DNA of 19,413 nt from NCBI GenBank assembly GCA_043720875.1, contig JAYSRU010000032.1, forward strand, positions 1 to 19,413. The letters are read 5' to 3'. Both the position numbers and the translations under genes were made by a program. A model generated the notes under the pieces. That model made no database searches. It was not told where the DNA came from and saw nothing but the letters and a program-made list of their open reading frames with translations. Shown here one piece after another: positions 1 through 7,145 of the stretch. Numbering within the stretch: position 1 is the stretch's first letter; each line of letters opens with the position of its first letter. This DNA comes from JAYSRU01 sp043720875. GTDB taxonomy: Bacteria > Bacteroidota > Bacteroidia > Flavobacteriales_D > Crocinitomicaceae.

Positions 1-1
1 A

Positions 2-229
2 AATGATGCAGATAAGTATATAGAATTGGATAAAAAATACAGAAGTGTTACATGTGTAACAGGAATACAATTTTCCTATTTATATCAAAACAAAGTAGGA
101 TTAAATTTAGAACTGGGCTATCAATTTAGAGGAAACACTAGAATTTCATATTCGTCACTTAATTACTTTAAATATGGAGTGTACGCTTCACTTGGTGTGG
201 TGTATCAGATTGCGTTGAAGGGGAAATGA
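2..229 (+). CDS. C-terminal part of an outer-membrane beta-barrel protein (5' end outside window)
   Basis: The frame is open from the first bases of the window to a TGA at 227-229, so only the last 75 residues are seen. A TTG at 26 could be called as a start, but the frame reads through it from upstream and no signal peptide follows, so the gene begins outside. The visible part alternates hydrophobic and polar residues as in barrel strands and ends in a strand followed by a short basic tail. It aligns by eye with the C-terminus of the barrel protein ending at 2438: both have a strand with a (K/V)xGxN pattern, then GYQF/GWQM, then a (F/R)YGVY motif, then VYQI close to the end. The two are therefore paralogues. 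The role (structural barrel, porin-like or other) is unknown. Confidence 0.7.
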   Translation, partial: NDADKYIELDKKYRSVTCVTGIQFSYLYQNKVGLNLELGYQFRGNTRISYSSLNYFKYGVYASLGVVYQIALKGK

Positions 230-272
230 TTTTTCTGAAAATTCATAAAAAATTATGCCCGCAAACTTAACA

Positions 273-298
273 GTATTAACACAATTAAATTCATAAAA
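273..298 (+). repeat. 26-bp direct repeat, copy 1 (leader of the lipoprotein gene)
   Basis: A 26-bp A/T-rich sequence beginning GTATTAACACAATT is identical to 1544-1569. This copy ends 9 nt before the ATG at 308. A shorter piece resembling its end, ATTCATAAAAAATTA, also occurs at 241-255, just after the preceding barrel gene, and again at the end of the second copy (1560-1574). The position just ahead of a start codon suggests a conserved 5' untranslated leader or a duplication footprint; the function is inferred only. Confidence 0.75.
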
Positions 299-307
299 CA
301 ATAATAT

Positions 308-676
308 ATGAAATATTTATTTTTACTGATTTTAATTTTTCTAGCTATAAGCAGTTGTACTAAAAAATATTCAAATGTTGACGATAGCATATTGCCATTT
401 GTTGGGAGGTGGATCGAAATTGGTGGGGCAATCGAAATAACGATCGAAAGTTCTGGAAAAGTAAAAACAATGACAGCATGTGGAGAGAGCGAATTGTTGT
501 TAATTGGAAATACTGATGTAAATAATTCGCAGACAACGTCAAGCACGGCCTATCGGTTTAAAGTGAAAAATAATCCAGAATTTGTTATCGTAAGCAATGC
601 TTCTTTTGATACGGTGGTAATGTATAATAATACTTGTGAATTGGTTGCGACAACATTTAAATACATCAGAAAATGA
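308..676 (+). CDS. Small predicted lipoprotein of unknown function
   Basis: This encodes 122 residues. The N-terminus is a hydrophobic signal segment ending in AISSC, a plausible lipobox, with Cys17 as the predicted lipidated residue followed by TKK. The rest is a small beta-rich domain with a WIEIGGAIEITIESSGKV stretch and two further cysteines; I do not recognise a family. The body (Gly-Arg-Trp near the start, then short beta strands) is like the small lipocalin-type lipoproteins common in Bacteroidota, but that is only an impression. The stop overlaps the next ATG as ATGA (673-676), so it is probably translated together with the following barrel protein. A 26-bp repeat shared with 1544-1569 sits 9 nt upstream of the start. 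Confidence 0.75.
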   Translation: MKYLFLLILIFLAISSCTKKYSNVDDSILPFVGRWIEIGGAIEITIESSGKVKTMTACGESELLLIGNTDVNNSQTTSSTAYRFKVKNNPEFVIVSNASFDTVVMYNNTCELVATTFKYIRK

Positions 677-1434
677 GACTATTAAAAGTGCTATTTATTA
701 TTATATCTGTACAAACGTATGGGCAAAATCATTTTTCAATAAACCATTCTTATGGAGTTGGATTGAATCAAAAGTATAGTCCAATATTTAATGCTTATCT
801 AAATGATTCAATAAAAAACAGTTATAGTCATTCTACTATTTTTAATTTTGATTATAATATTAAGTTGAATACAAAACACACATTTGTTGTTTCATTTAGC
901 GTGTTTAAAAGAAAAATAAGGGTTAAAGAGTGGAAAACTAAATGGACATATTACTATGACGAATATCATTACCACAAAGATACTACCCATCCAATAGACT
1001 TTTTACTTATTCAAAGAGAATCGGGTCTTGGTTTGGGTTATGAGTACTTAGCATTAAGTGAAAATAAAATGGAAATCAAATTTGGAGCACGCTTAAATTC
1101 ATATTTCTTGAGTAGTAATGCTTCTAGAATTACACTAACAAATAGTAACTTGCCTGTTTTTAATTATTATTCAGTTAGTTTTAATAAACCGTTGCAATAT
1201 TTGCCATTATATTGGTTAGAGAAAAAACTATCTTTTTCCTCAAACCTCGAAATAAATACAAAATTGATGTACGCTATAACGCCTACAAGATCATTAGGGA
1301 TTAGGCTTTCAATGGGCACTAGTCTTCATAGTAATTGGGATAATTTTTCTAACTATGTTTACCTTGGTTTAGGTGCTGAATACTCTTTTGGAAAATTCAA
1401 AGAAAAAAAGATTTTAAATTCTGTTAAACAATAG
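673..1434 (+). CDS. Predicted outer-membrane beta-barrel protein
   Basis: This encodes 253 residues and starts with a Sec signal peptide (MRLLKVLFIIISVQTYGQ, probable cleavage after YGQ). The mature part shows repeated amphipathic strands rich in aromatic residues and a near-terminal strand of the form YVYLGLGAEYSF, typical of Bacteroidota outer-membrane barrels, followed by a basic tail of about 15 residues. It overlaps the preceding lipoprotein gene by 4 nt, which suggests that the two proteins are made together and may act together at the outer membrane. It does not align obviously with the two other barrel proteins nearby. No specific family is recognised. Confidence 0.75.
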   Translation: MRLLKVLFIIISVQTYGQNHFSINHSYGVGLNQKYSPIFNAYLNDSIKNSYSHSTIFNFDYNIKLNTKHTFVVSFSVFKRKIRVKEWKTKWTYYYDEYHYHKDTTHPIDFLLIQRESGLGLGYEYLALSENKMEIKFGARLNSYFLSSNASRITLTNSNLPVFNYYSVSFNKPLQYLPLYWLEKKLSFSSNLEINTKLMYAITPTRSLGIRLSMGTSLHSNWDNFSNYVYLGLGAEYSFGKFKEKKILNSVKQ

Positions 1435-1453
1435 TGGTAATATAATTATTCAC

Positions 1454-1499
1454 AAAAGATCACGAATATACAACGTATTGAAGTAGACGTGATTTTTTT
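1454..1499 (+). terminator. Candidate intrinsic terminator after the lipoprotein/barrel pair
   Basis: AAAAGATCACG (1454-1464) can pair with CGTGATTTTTT (1488-1498), allowing one G-T pair; the right arm runs into the T-tract 1493-1499. The loop is long (23 nt), although AATA/TATT inside it could pair further. It lies 20 nt after the stop at 1434, a reasonable place for a terminator. Confidence 0.45.
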
Positions 1500-1543
1500 C
1501 GAACGTGGCGTTTATTTGGCGCATTTGAAGGATGCAAATGGCG

Positions 1544-1569
1544 GTATTAACACAATTAAATTCATAAAA
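1544..1569 (+). repeat. 26-bp direct repeat, copy 2 (leader of the third barrel gene)
   Basis: This is identical over 26 bp to 273-298 and ends 11 nt before the ATG at 1581. Just upstream, CATTTG (1522-1527) and CAAATG (1535-1540) form a small inverted repeat. The two downstream genes (a lipoprotein and a barrel protein) are unrelated in sequence, so the identity of the leaders is not explained by gene homology. Confidence 0.75.
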
Positions 1570-1580
1570 AATTAAGTATT

Positions 1581-2438
1581 ATGCGAATTATATTGGTGTG
1601 CACTTTATTTTTATTTCAAAAAGTACTCGGTCAAGATGCCTCTTCTCGTAGCCTTACGATAGAGATTGGTAAAAGATTCATGAAAAGTAAATCAATACTT
1701 GATGAGAAAGGTAAATATGGAGCTAGAGGAGCTACGGGTATTGAAGGTTTTGGGAATAGTTATGCTTCTACATCAGGTAGTTTCGAGATGACAAGTTTAA
1801 AAGAAACTGAATATTTTATTGAGGCAGATTATAACATACATAGATTACAATTACAGTGTTATTTAAGTGCGATAAGTTTTTCTGGTAATGGACTGGCTCA
1901 ATATGGTATTTATAACAATTATACTACTATGCCAAATGGAATAGTATCAAATTATAAAACGATTAAGGCAACATTAGGAATCAGTGAGGTTTTTATGAAT
2001 ATTAAATTTGGTATTGGGTTTAATTTAATTGAACCATCAAAGAAATTTCAGATAATTCCATTTATCAACTTCGGTGGAGAAAAATTACTGTCATCAAATA
2101 TTAATAATAATGAGTTCGTGCATCGTCATGTGTATGTAACAAACCCACCTATTCCAGAAACCCCAATAAATATTGACAGTTCATATACAACAAATGACGC
2201 TAATTCTTTTGTGTTAATGAATCAAAACTATAAGGATGTCTTTGCAACATTGGGTGTGAAGTTTGGGATTTTATTCTATAAAAAAATTGGTTTCAATATC
2301 TCAGCTGGTTGGCAAATGAAAGGTAAGAGTAGGGTTCAATATGATAATAATTATATATTTCGATATGGAGTATATCTACAGTCTTCATTGGTTTATCAGA
2401 TAAATTTTAAGGCAAAACCAAAACGAGTATTTCAATAA
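1581..2438 (+). CDS. Predicted outer-membrane beta-barrel protein, paralogue of the gene at the left edge
   Basis: This encodes 285 residues. The signal peptide MRIILVCTLFLFQKVLGQ has a Gln-ending cleavage site typical of Bacteroidota. The mature protein has long amphipathic strands, glycine-rich turns (a GKYGARGATGIEGFGNS loop), and a C-terminal series of strands containing GWQMKGKSR, FRYGVY and LVYQI. These match the C-terminus encoded at 2-229, so the two genes probably arose by duplication. Stop codons TAA TAA (2436-2441) end the frame, and an orphan type IX sorting tail follows in the same frame. The function is unknown; a porin-like or assembly-type barrel is possible. Confidence 0.75.
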   Translation: MRIILVCTLFLFQKVLGQDASSRSLTIEIGKRFMKSKSILDEKGKYGARGATGIEGFGNSYASTSGSFEMTSLKETEYFIEADYNIHRLQLQCYLSAISFSGNGLAQYGIYNNYTTMPNGIVSNYKTIKATLGISEVFMNIKFGIGFNLIEPSKKFQIIPFINFGGEKLLSSNINNNEFVHRHVYVTNPPIPETPINIDSSYTTNDANSFVLMNQNYKDVFATLGVKFGILFYKKIGFNISAGWQMKGKSRVQYDNNYIFRYGVYLQSSLVYQINFKAKPKRVFQ

Positions 2439-2441
2439 TAA

Positions 2442-2534
2442 AGTTTAGCTTTCTCTACTTTTACAAACGGGTCATACATTGTGCAAGTAATTGCAGACGG
2501 TAAGAAAAAAGAATGGCGGGTTGTGAAGAATTGA
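2442..2534 (+). pseudogene. Remnant of a type IX secretion C-terminal sorting domain
   Basis: After the double stop of the preceding gene, the same frame reads about 30 residues including FSTFTNGSYIVQV and ending KKKEWRVVKN before a TGA at 2532-2534. This has the pattern of the last two strands of a type A Por/T9SS sorting domain: L/F-S-x-(3-5)-G-x-Y-x-(V/L)-x-(V/L), then a Gly/Lys-rich turn, then a basic terminus. The intact cargo gene in this window ends with the comparable SAFSTGIYTLSL and a basic end. There is no start codon, signal peptide or body, so this looks like the stub of a secreted-protein gene whose main part has been lost or replaced by the barrel gene. The rest of 2439-2555 shows nothing else that I can identify. 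Confidence 0.6.
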
Positions 2535-2555
2535 GCGGTTTCGAATCTCTCACAC

Positions 2556-3128
2556 CTAAACCAACATCTTCCTGCCCAAAGGACCAGCACAACACAACAA
2601 ATCAAGAATTGAAAGATTAGGTATAAACGCTGGGTTTTTGAATAAAACCTGCTGGTACTCGGTCTGATTTTCTGTATTGGCTTGAAAATAATCCTGTTCA
2701 CAGCGCGTAACTTCTGAATTGATACGCACATTCGTTTCTAAATCAAAAAGCGATAATATCGTGTTTAAACAATTCGTATTGTAACGCAAGAGATTCGTTT
2801 CTTCCTGAAACAGCATCGCTTTGAGCTCTAGCGCGTAATGTTCAAAAAAAGGCGAAGCATTATACGCTGTTTCTAAGGCTTTCCAATGTTTTTTAGCCCA
2901 ATCCGTCGAATGGTCAATTTCAATCCGACTAGTGATTGTTTTAGAACCATCAACGCGGCGCACAGGAATTGTTAGCCATTGCATTCCTTGCGAAGTTGCA
3001 ATAGCATAGCGATTACGTTCAGATTGTTTTTCATACACATCATGGCTAATGATCGCTACGTTCTCATATTTTGCAATTTCTTGAAAATAAGAAATCGGTC
3101 CAAATGATGAGGTAGGGAAGAGCTGCAT
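2556..3128 (-). CDS. WbqC family protein
   Basis: This encodes 190 residues, close to the usual family length. Family features seen are the N-terminal LFPTSSFGPISYF, then ENVAIISHDVYEKQSERNRY, LTIPVRR, then DHSTDWAKKHWKALETAYNAS followed by PFFEHYA, and a C-terminal SILDLLCCAGP. WbqC-like proteins occur in polysaccharide gene clusters and, in Bacteroidota, next to lepB; the biochemical activity is not well established. The ATG lies 12 nt after the lepB stop, so this is probably the last gene of the dapB-lepB-wbqC cluster. No convincing terminator is seen downstream. A second ORF overlapping its 3' end in another frame is judged a shadow. Confidence 0.9.
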   Translation of the reverse strand: MQLFPTSSFGPISYFQEIAKYENVAIISHDVYEKQSERNRYAIATSQGMQWLTIPVRRVDGSKTITSRIEIDHSTDWAKKHWKALETAYNASPFFEHYALELKAMLFQEETNLLRYNTNCLNTILSLFDLETNVRINSEVTRCEQDYFQANTENQTEYQQVLFKNPAFIPNLSILDLLCCAGPLGRKMLV

Positions 3129-3140
3129 GGAAACGAATTG

Positions 3141-4931
3141 CTATTTAACGATCTTAAAGATGCGCTCCGTTCGCACACCAGCATAAGGACTTTTACTAAA
3201 CCAAACCAAACTAGCTCTACCCACCACGTGATCTTCAGGAACAAATCCCCAAACACGTGAATCGGCAGAATTGTAACGGTTGTCTCCCATTAACCAATAG
3301 TAATTCATTCCAAATGTATACGATGTTACCGCTTTGCCATCAATGATAATCTTATCGCCTTTTTCAACTAAGGTGTGTCCTTCGTACGCCGTGATTACAC
3401 GTCTGTAAAGTGCAATGTTGCTCGTGTTTAACTTGATTTTCACTCCTTTTTTCGGAATTGTTAAGGCTCCAAAGTCGGTTGCTGTCCAATCGTAGTTAAA
3501 ATCTTTAGGGAAGTAACTTAGGTTGTCTAATTTCTTAGCTGCTAGATAATTCAAGTCATTTTTCAAACTATCAGGTAAAACTACACTACCAGATTTTGGA
3601 TAAGAAACCTTTACGAATTTGGCATTAGGGAAATCCTTTTTCAACATGCGCAATTGATTTTGGGTTAAGTCCATTTTTGAACCATCTAATGCATATTGAC
3701 CGCCATCGTACTCAAGTCCGTACTTTTCTTCCATTACGATTTGACTTGGAAGTCGGAGGTTTGTGGCCACATATTGTTGATTTTGCGTAGGAGATGTCCA
3801 AGCTAACTTACCATTCACGTACAACATAGATTTCTTCACTTCAATAACATCACCAGGTATACCTACACAGCGCTTGATGTAGTTTTCACGCTTGTCTACA
3901 GGACGCGGAATGATTCCGTAATGTTCAATGAAACCACCATCATAAGAAGTATGCGTAATCTTGTCTTCTGCAAAAACGCGTCTTGCTTCGTTTTTCAGTT
4001 CAGAAAAGTTTTTTACGATGTCAGCAGCAGAATAGCCTTTCAATTGACCTTGAAAAATAGCTTCGTTATTCAACAAACCATGGTAATCATGTCCCATTAA
4101 TCCGTCTGGAACGCGAGGATCGTAAACCGCAGTATCTCCAGAAGGATAGTTGAAAACCACCACATCATTACGTTGTACTTGTCCGAAACCAGGTAAACGG
4201 GTATACGAACACGTTTCAATGCCTAAGTAAGATTTAACATTGATCCACGGAATAGTGTTGTGCACCAAGGGAAACGATAAGGGAGTAACTGGAACTTTAC
4301 TACCGTAAGCCATTTTATTTACAAATAGAAAATCTCCTACCATCATTGTTTTCTCCATGGATCCCGTTGGGATATTAAAGGGTTCAAATACGTAGGTTCT
4401 AATAATACTAGCGGCAACTAAGGCAAACAAAATACTATCACTCCAATCTTTTATTCTGGTTTTTTTGCCCGGTAAATCTTTGCTTACCGCACCAACACCT
4501 AATGCCAATGCGTGTCCAACAACGGGTAAAGTTAACGCCATTACCAAATGATCTCCATTCGCTCTGCCATTGGTGTCTTTTGGGTTAGACCAATTCGTTT
4601 CACCACGCGCAACACTTTTTTCGTCTTTGTTTATTTTCCAAAATAGGAGGTAGGGAAAGAAAATTCCTTGTAAGGTATCACTAAAGCTGTAGTAATTGAA
4701 ACGTCTCAATAAACTAACATTTACCACTGCCCACATCACCAAATGTACGCCGGGAAATAACATCAATAACACCCACCAAGGTTTTTTGCATGAAATTTTA
4801 AACGCAACAAAATAATTGTACCCAGGCAATAATGCCTCCCAAGATTTATGGCCAGATTTTGAAAAAGTAATCCACCAACCTGCAAGATAGGGATGAGCCA
4901 AAAGAAAAATATAATAATATAATGCGTTCAT
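3141..4931 (-). CDS. lepB: Signal peptidase I, extended Bacteroidota type
   Basis: This inner-membrane serine protease of family S26 removes Sec signal peptides. It has 596 residues, far longer than the roughly 320 of E. coli LepB. Residues 1-100 form an extra N-terminal membrane region (several hydrophobic segments, LLPGYNYFVAFKI) often annotated DUF5684. A further hydrophobic stretch at 130-150 and a membrane anchor at about 165-185 precede the catalytic motif PTGSMEKT, with Ser191 the nucleophile. The general-base Lys353 lies in YIKRCVGIPGD, and the late motif MGDNRYNSADSR is at 548-559. Large insertions separate these boxes (about 265-345 and 385-515). It is preceded by dapB with a 28-nt gap and followed closely by wbqC. 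All catalytic residues are present, so it should be active. Confidence 0.95.
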   Translation of the reverse strand: MNALYYYIFLLAHPYLAGWWITFSKSGHKSWEALLPGYNYFVAFKISCKKPWWVLLMLFPGVHLVMWAVVNVSLLRRFNYYSFSDTLQGIFFPYLLFWKINKDEKSVARGETNWSNPKDTNGRANGDHLVMALTLPVVGHALALGVGAVSKDLPGKKTRIKDWSDSILFALVAASIIRTYVFEPFNIPTGSMEKTMMVGDFLFVNKMAYGSKVPVTPLSFPLVHNTIPWINVKSYLGIETCSYTRLPGFGQVQRNDVVVFNYPSGDTAVYDPRVPDGLMGHDYHGLLNNEAIFQGQLKGYSAADIVKNFSELKNEARRVFAEDKITHTSYDGGFIEHYGIIPRPVDKRENYIKRCVGIPGDVIEVKKSMLYVNGKLAWTSPTQNQQYVATNLRLPSQIVMEEKYGLEYDGGQYALDGSKMDLTQNQLRMLKKDFPNAKFVKVSYPKSGSVVLPDSLKNDLNYLAAKKLDNLSYFPKDFNYDWTATDFGALTIPKKGVKIKLNTSNIALYRRVITAYEGHTLVEKGDKIIIDGKAVTSYTFGMNYYWLMGDNRYNSADSRVWGFVPEDHVVGRASLVWFSKSPYAGVRTERIFKIVK

Positions 4932-4959
4932 TGTTTTGTATTTGAATTCGTAAATTTAA

Positions 4960-5682
4960 TTATTTTAATTGGAGCACATCGCTCATCGTATAAATACCTT
5001 TTTTATCTAGGATCCATTCTGCGGCCAATACCGCTCCAAGGGCAAATCCTCTTCTGTTTTTAGCCTCGTGACTTAAGGTAATTCGATCTTCAGGAGAATC
5101 GTAATGTACATGATGTGTGCCTGGAACGTTGGGTTCACGCAATGCGGTAATAGCCAATTCTGTTGGACTTACCAATGGTGCTTTTCCAGTTTCGCTTTTC
5201 CAAGTTGTATAATTGTCTTGGTTTTGCATCAATTTCTCAGCAGTGGTAATAGCTGTACCACTTGGGGCATCTAATTTCTGTAAATGATGAATTTCTTCAA
5301 TCGAAGCAGTATAGTCACGATGATTCATCAACTTCGCTAATTGTTGCGTGAGTACAAAAAATAAATTTACACCCAAACTGAAATTCGAAGCATGAAGCAA
5401 TGCTCCATTTTTGTCGTTCGTTTTTTGGGTAATACTTGGTAAAGCCTCATTCCAACCGGTTGTACCTACAACTACAGGTACGTCATTTTCCAAGCAAACA
5501 TCAATGTGCGCAAGGGCTAAACTAGGTTGTGTGAATTCTATGGCAACATCAAAAGGGCAAAGGTTGTCGGCGTTGAAGGGAAGTGAACTTGTATACCTTT
5601 CGGCAATGGTATGGCCACGTTCGATCACAATTTCTTCAATCGCTTTCCCCATTTTTCCGTAACCAATTAATGCGATTTTCAT
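4960..5682 (-). CDS. dapB: 4-hydroxy-tetrahydrodipicolinate reductase
   Basis: This cytoplasmic enzyme of the diaminopimelate/lysine pathway reduces the product of DapA with NAD(P)H. The 240 residues begin with the Rossmann loop GYGKMG (7-12). VVGTTGW (71-77) is the family motif after the cofactor domain. HHLQKLDAPSGTA (132-144) carries the catalytic His132 and Lys136, equivalent to His159 and Lys163 of the E. coli enzyme. The C-terminal RRGFALGAVLAAEWI closes the fold. The start ATG is 3 nt after the DUF5683 stop, consistent with an operon. Bacteroidota DapB proteins are slightly shorter than the E. coli form (273 aa), as here. Confidence 0.96.
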   Translation of the reverse strand: MKIALIGYGKMGKAIEEIVIERGHTIAERYTSSLPFNADNLCPFDVAIEFTQPSLALAHIDVCLENDVPVVVGTTGWNEALPSITQKTNDKNGALLHASNFSLGVNLFFVLTQQLAKLMNHRDYTASIEEIHHLQKLDAPSGTAITTAEKLMQNQDNYTTWKSETGKAPLVSPTELAITALREPNVPGTHHVHYDSPEDRITLSHEAKNRRGFALGAVLAAEWILDKKGIYTMSDVLQLK

Positions 5683-5685
5683 GTG

Positions 5686-6234
5686 TTATTTTATTTTTAA
5701 GTTGAGGCGAACACCAGCGTAGGCATTTGCAACATAAGCTGGAGTGATTTTCAAACTCAAGTCTTTAGAAATGTCAAAATCAACAAAATGTGCTTCGATT
5801 AATGCATCCACTACTTGAAATCCGTAAATGGTAGCAGTTCCTAAAATAAACAAATCTCTGCGCGATTGGTGGGTATAGAAAAGACTCAGGATCGCATCAT
5901 TGTTATAGATTAATAAATCTGGATCTCCAATATTTCCGGCTATTCGCGTTTTGTATTCTGTTTTGTATTCCGTTGCTTTTTTTTGATTCACGTAGAGTAA
6001 ATATCCCGTTGTTCCAAGTCCTGCAAAGATTAAGGGTACTTTCCAAAATGCTTTTTTCTTACCTTTTGGCATGGCGCTGTGGTTGTAAATTTGTCCCATT
6101 CCTGGAACAATAGCAGAAAATAACGCAGCTTTTCTAGGTGAATGGTGATGTACAGTATCTACATTACTCAATGAATCTTTCGTTTGAGCAAAGCTAGTAT
6201 GGTTGAACAGTAAAAATAAGAGCAATAAACGCAA
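5686..6234 (-). CDS. DUF5683 family membrane/secreted protein
   Basis: This encodes 182 residues with an N-terminal hydrophobic signal (MRLLLLFLLFNHTSFAQ), the family motif SPRKAALFSAIVPGMGQIYN (32-51), a hydrophobic segment around 65-82 and another around 128-145. The molecular role is unknown. The start is TTG: the same frame has a TAA only three codons upstream (6241-6243), no ATG occurs before residue 46, and a start at 6234 is needed to keep the signal peptide. It begins 2 nt after the parB stop and ends 3 nt before dapB, a gene order I know to be widespread in Flavobacteriia. Confidence 0.85.
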   Translation of the reverse strand: MRLLLLFLLFNHTSFAQTKDSLSNVDTVHHHSPRKAALFSAIVPGMGQIYNHSAMPKGKKKAFWKVPLIFAGLGTTGYLLYVNQKKATEYKTEYKTRIAGNIGDPDLLIYNNDAILSLFYTHQSRRDLFILGTATIYGFQVVDALIEAHFVDFDISKDLSLKITPAYVANAYAGVRLNLKIK

Positions 6235-6236
6235 TA

Positions 6237-7145
6237 CTATTTATTTAAAAGAGTAATAATACGATGAAGGTCACTTTCTGAATTGAAAACAATACTTAAT
6301 TTTCCACCACCGCTGTTACCCTTTTTGATTTCAATTTTGGTAGCAAGTTTATCGCTTAAATGAGCTTGAAAAGTTCTTTCTTGGGCAGAAATTGTGCTAC
6401 TTGGAGGAGTATTTGAAGTTCCAATTGATTTTGCTGGTCTTGGATCGTTACCTTTCACCAATTGTTCAACTTCTCTTACCGAAAGATTCTCGGTTAGTAT
6501 TCGCTCGAAAATTTCAAGTTGTTCGATTTCAGTTCCAGCAGATACCAAGGCACGCGCATGACCCATAGAGATTACATTTTTTCTTACTCCCATTTGAACT
6601 TCAACAGGAAGTTTTAAGAGACGCAAGTAATTTGTAATTACCGATCGACTTTTGGAAACTTGTTTACTTAATTCGTCTTGCGTTAATTTGCATTCTTCAA
6701 TAAGCTGTTGGTAACCCAACGCTTCCTCGATTGCATTTAAATCTTTTCGTTGTATGTTTTCGACAATTGCTAACGCAAGCATAGCTTGGTCATTGGCTAA
6801 ACGAATATATGCTGGAACTTCGGTTAATCCAGCTAATTGAGAAGCTCTAAACCTTCTTTCTCCTGAAATTAATTGGTATTTATCACGACCCAATTTACGT
6901 ACCGTAAGCGGTTGTATAATTCCGTGCAAAAGAATCGATTCTTTTAGTTCTTCTAATGCCTCAGCATCAAACTCCGTTCTAGGATTGAAAGGATTAACTT
7001 CAATCATATCTAAACTAATCAGCGACACGGAACCTAATGTTCCGGTATGTTGAGGAGTTTTTGAAGTAATATCGGTTGCCGCATTTTCAAGTAAAGCACT
7101 CAAGCCTTTTCCTAGTGCAGATCGTTTCTTTGTATTAGAGCTCAT
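6237..7145 (-). CDS. parB: Chromosome partitioning protein ParB
   Basis: This is a CTP-dependent DNA clamp that binds parS sites and works with ParA in origin segregation. With the ATG at 7145 it has 302 residues; a TTG two codons upstream is a weaker alternative. Numbered from that TTG, it shows the typical N-terminal KKRSALGKGLSALL (8-21), NPFNPR (53-58), the CTP-binding box GERRFRAS (97-104), ENIQRKDLN (131-139), a helix-turn-helix from about 157 to 180, and a C-terminal dimerisation region with GGGKLSIVF. It overlaps the end of parA by 11 nt, so translation is probably coupled. Confidence 0.97.
   Translation of the reverse strand: MSSNTKKRSALGKGLSALLENAATDITSKTPQHTGTLGSVSLISLDMIEVNPFNPRTEFDAEALEELKESILLHGIIQPLTVRKLGRDKYQLISGERRFRASQLAGLTEVPAYIRLANDQAMLALAIVENIQRKDLNAIEEALGYQQLIEECKLTQDELSKQVSKSRSVITNYLRLLKLPVEVQMGVRKNVISMGHARALVSAGTEIEQLEIFERILTENLSVREVEQLVKGNDPRPAKSIGTSNTPPSSTISAQERTFQAHLSDKLATKIEIKKGNSGGGKLSIVFNSESDLHRIITLLNK

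Noticed and set aside
253..546. Minus-strand ORF opposite the lipoprotein gene
   Set aside because: The + strand frame has a lipobox signal peptide and a coupled neighbour; the antisense ORF has no such support.
2540..2556. tRNA T-loop-like string GGTTTCGAATCTC
   Set aside because: The flanking bases do not form a T-stem, and no acceptor or anticodon arm can be found around it.
2432..2731. Minus-strand ORF of 99 codons over the wbqC 3' end
   Set aside because: It overlaps WbqC in another frame, begins mid-gene and has a composition unlike a real protein.
3231..3262. Two CACGTG cores in lepB as parS sites
   Set aside because: Beyond the hexamer core they match parS poorly and encode ordinary lepB codons.
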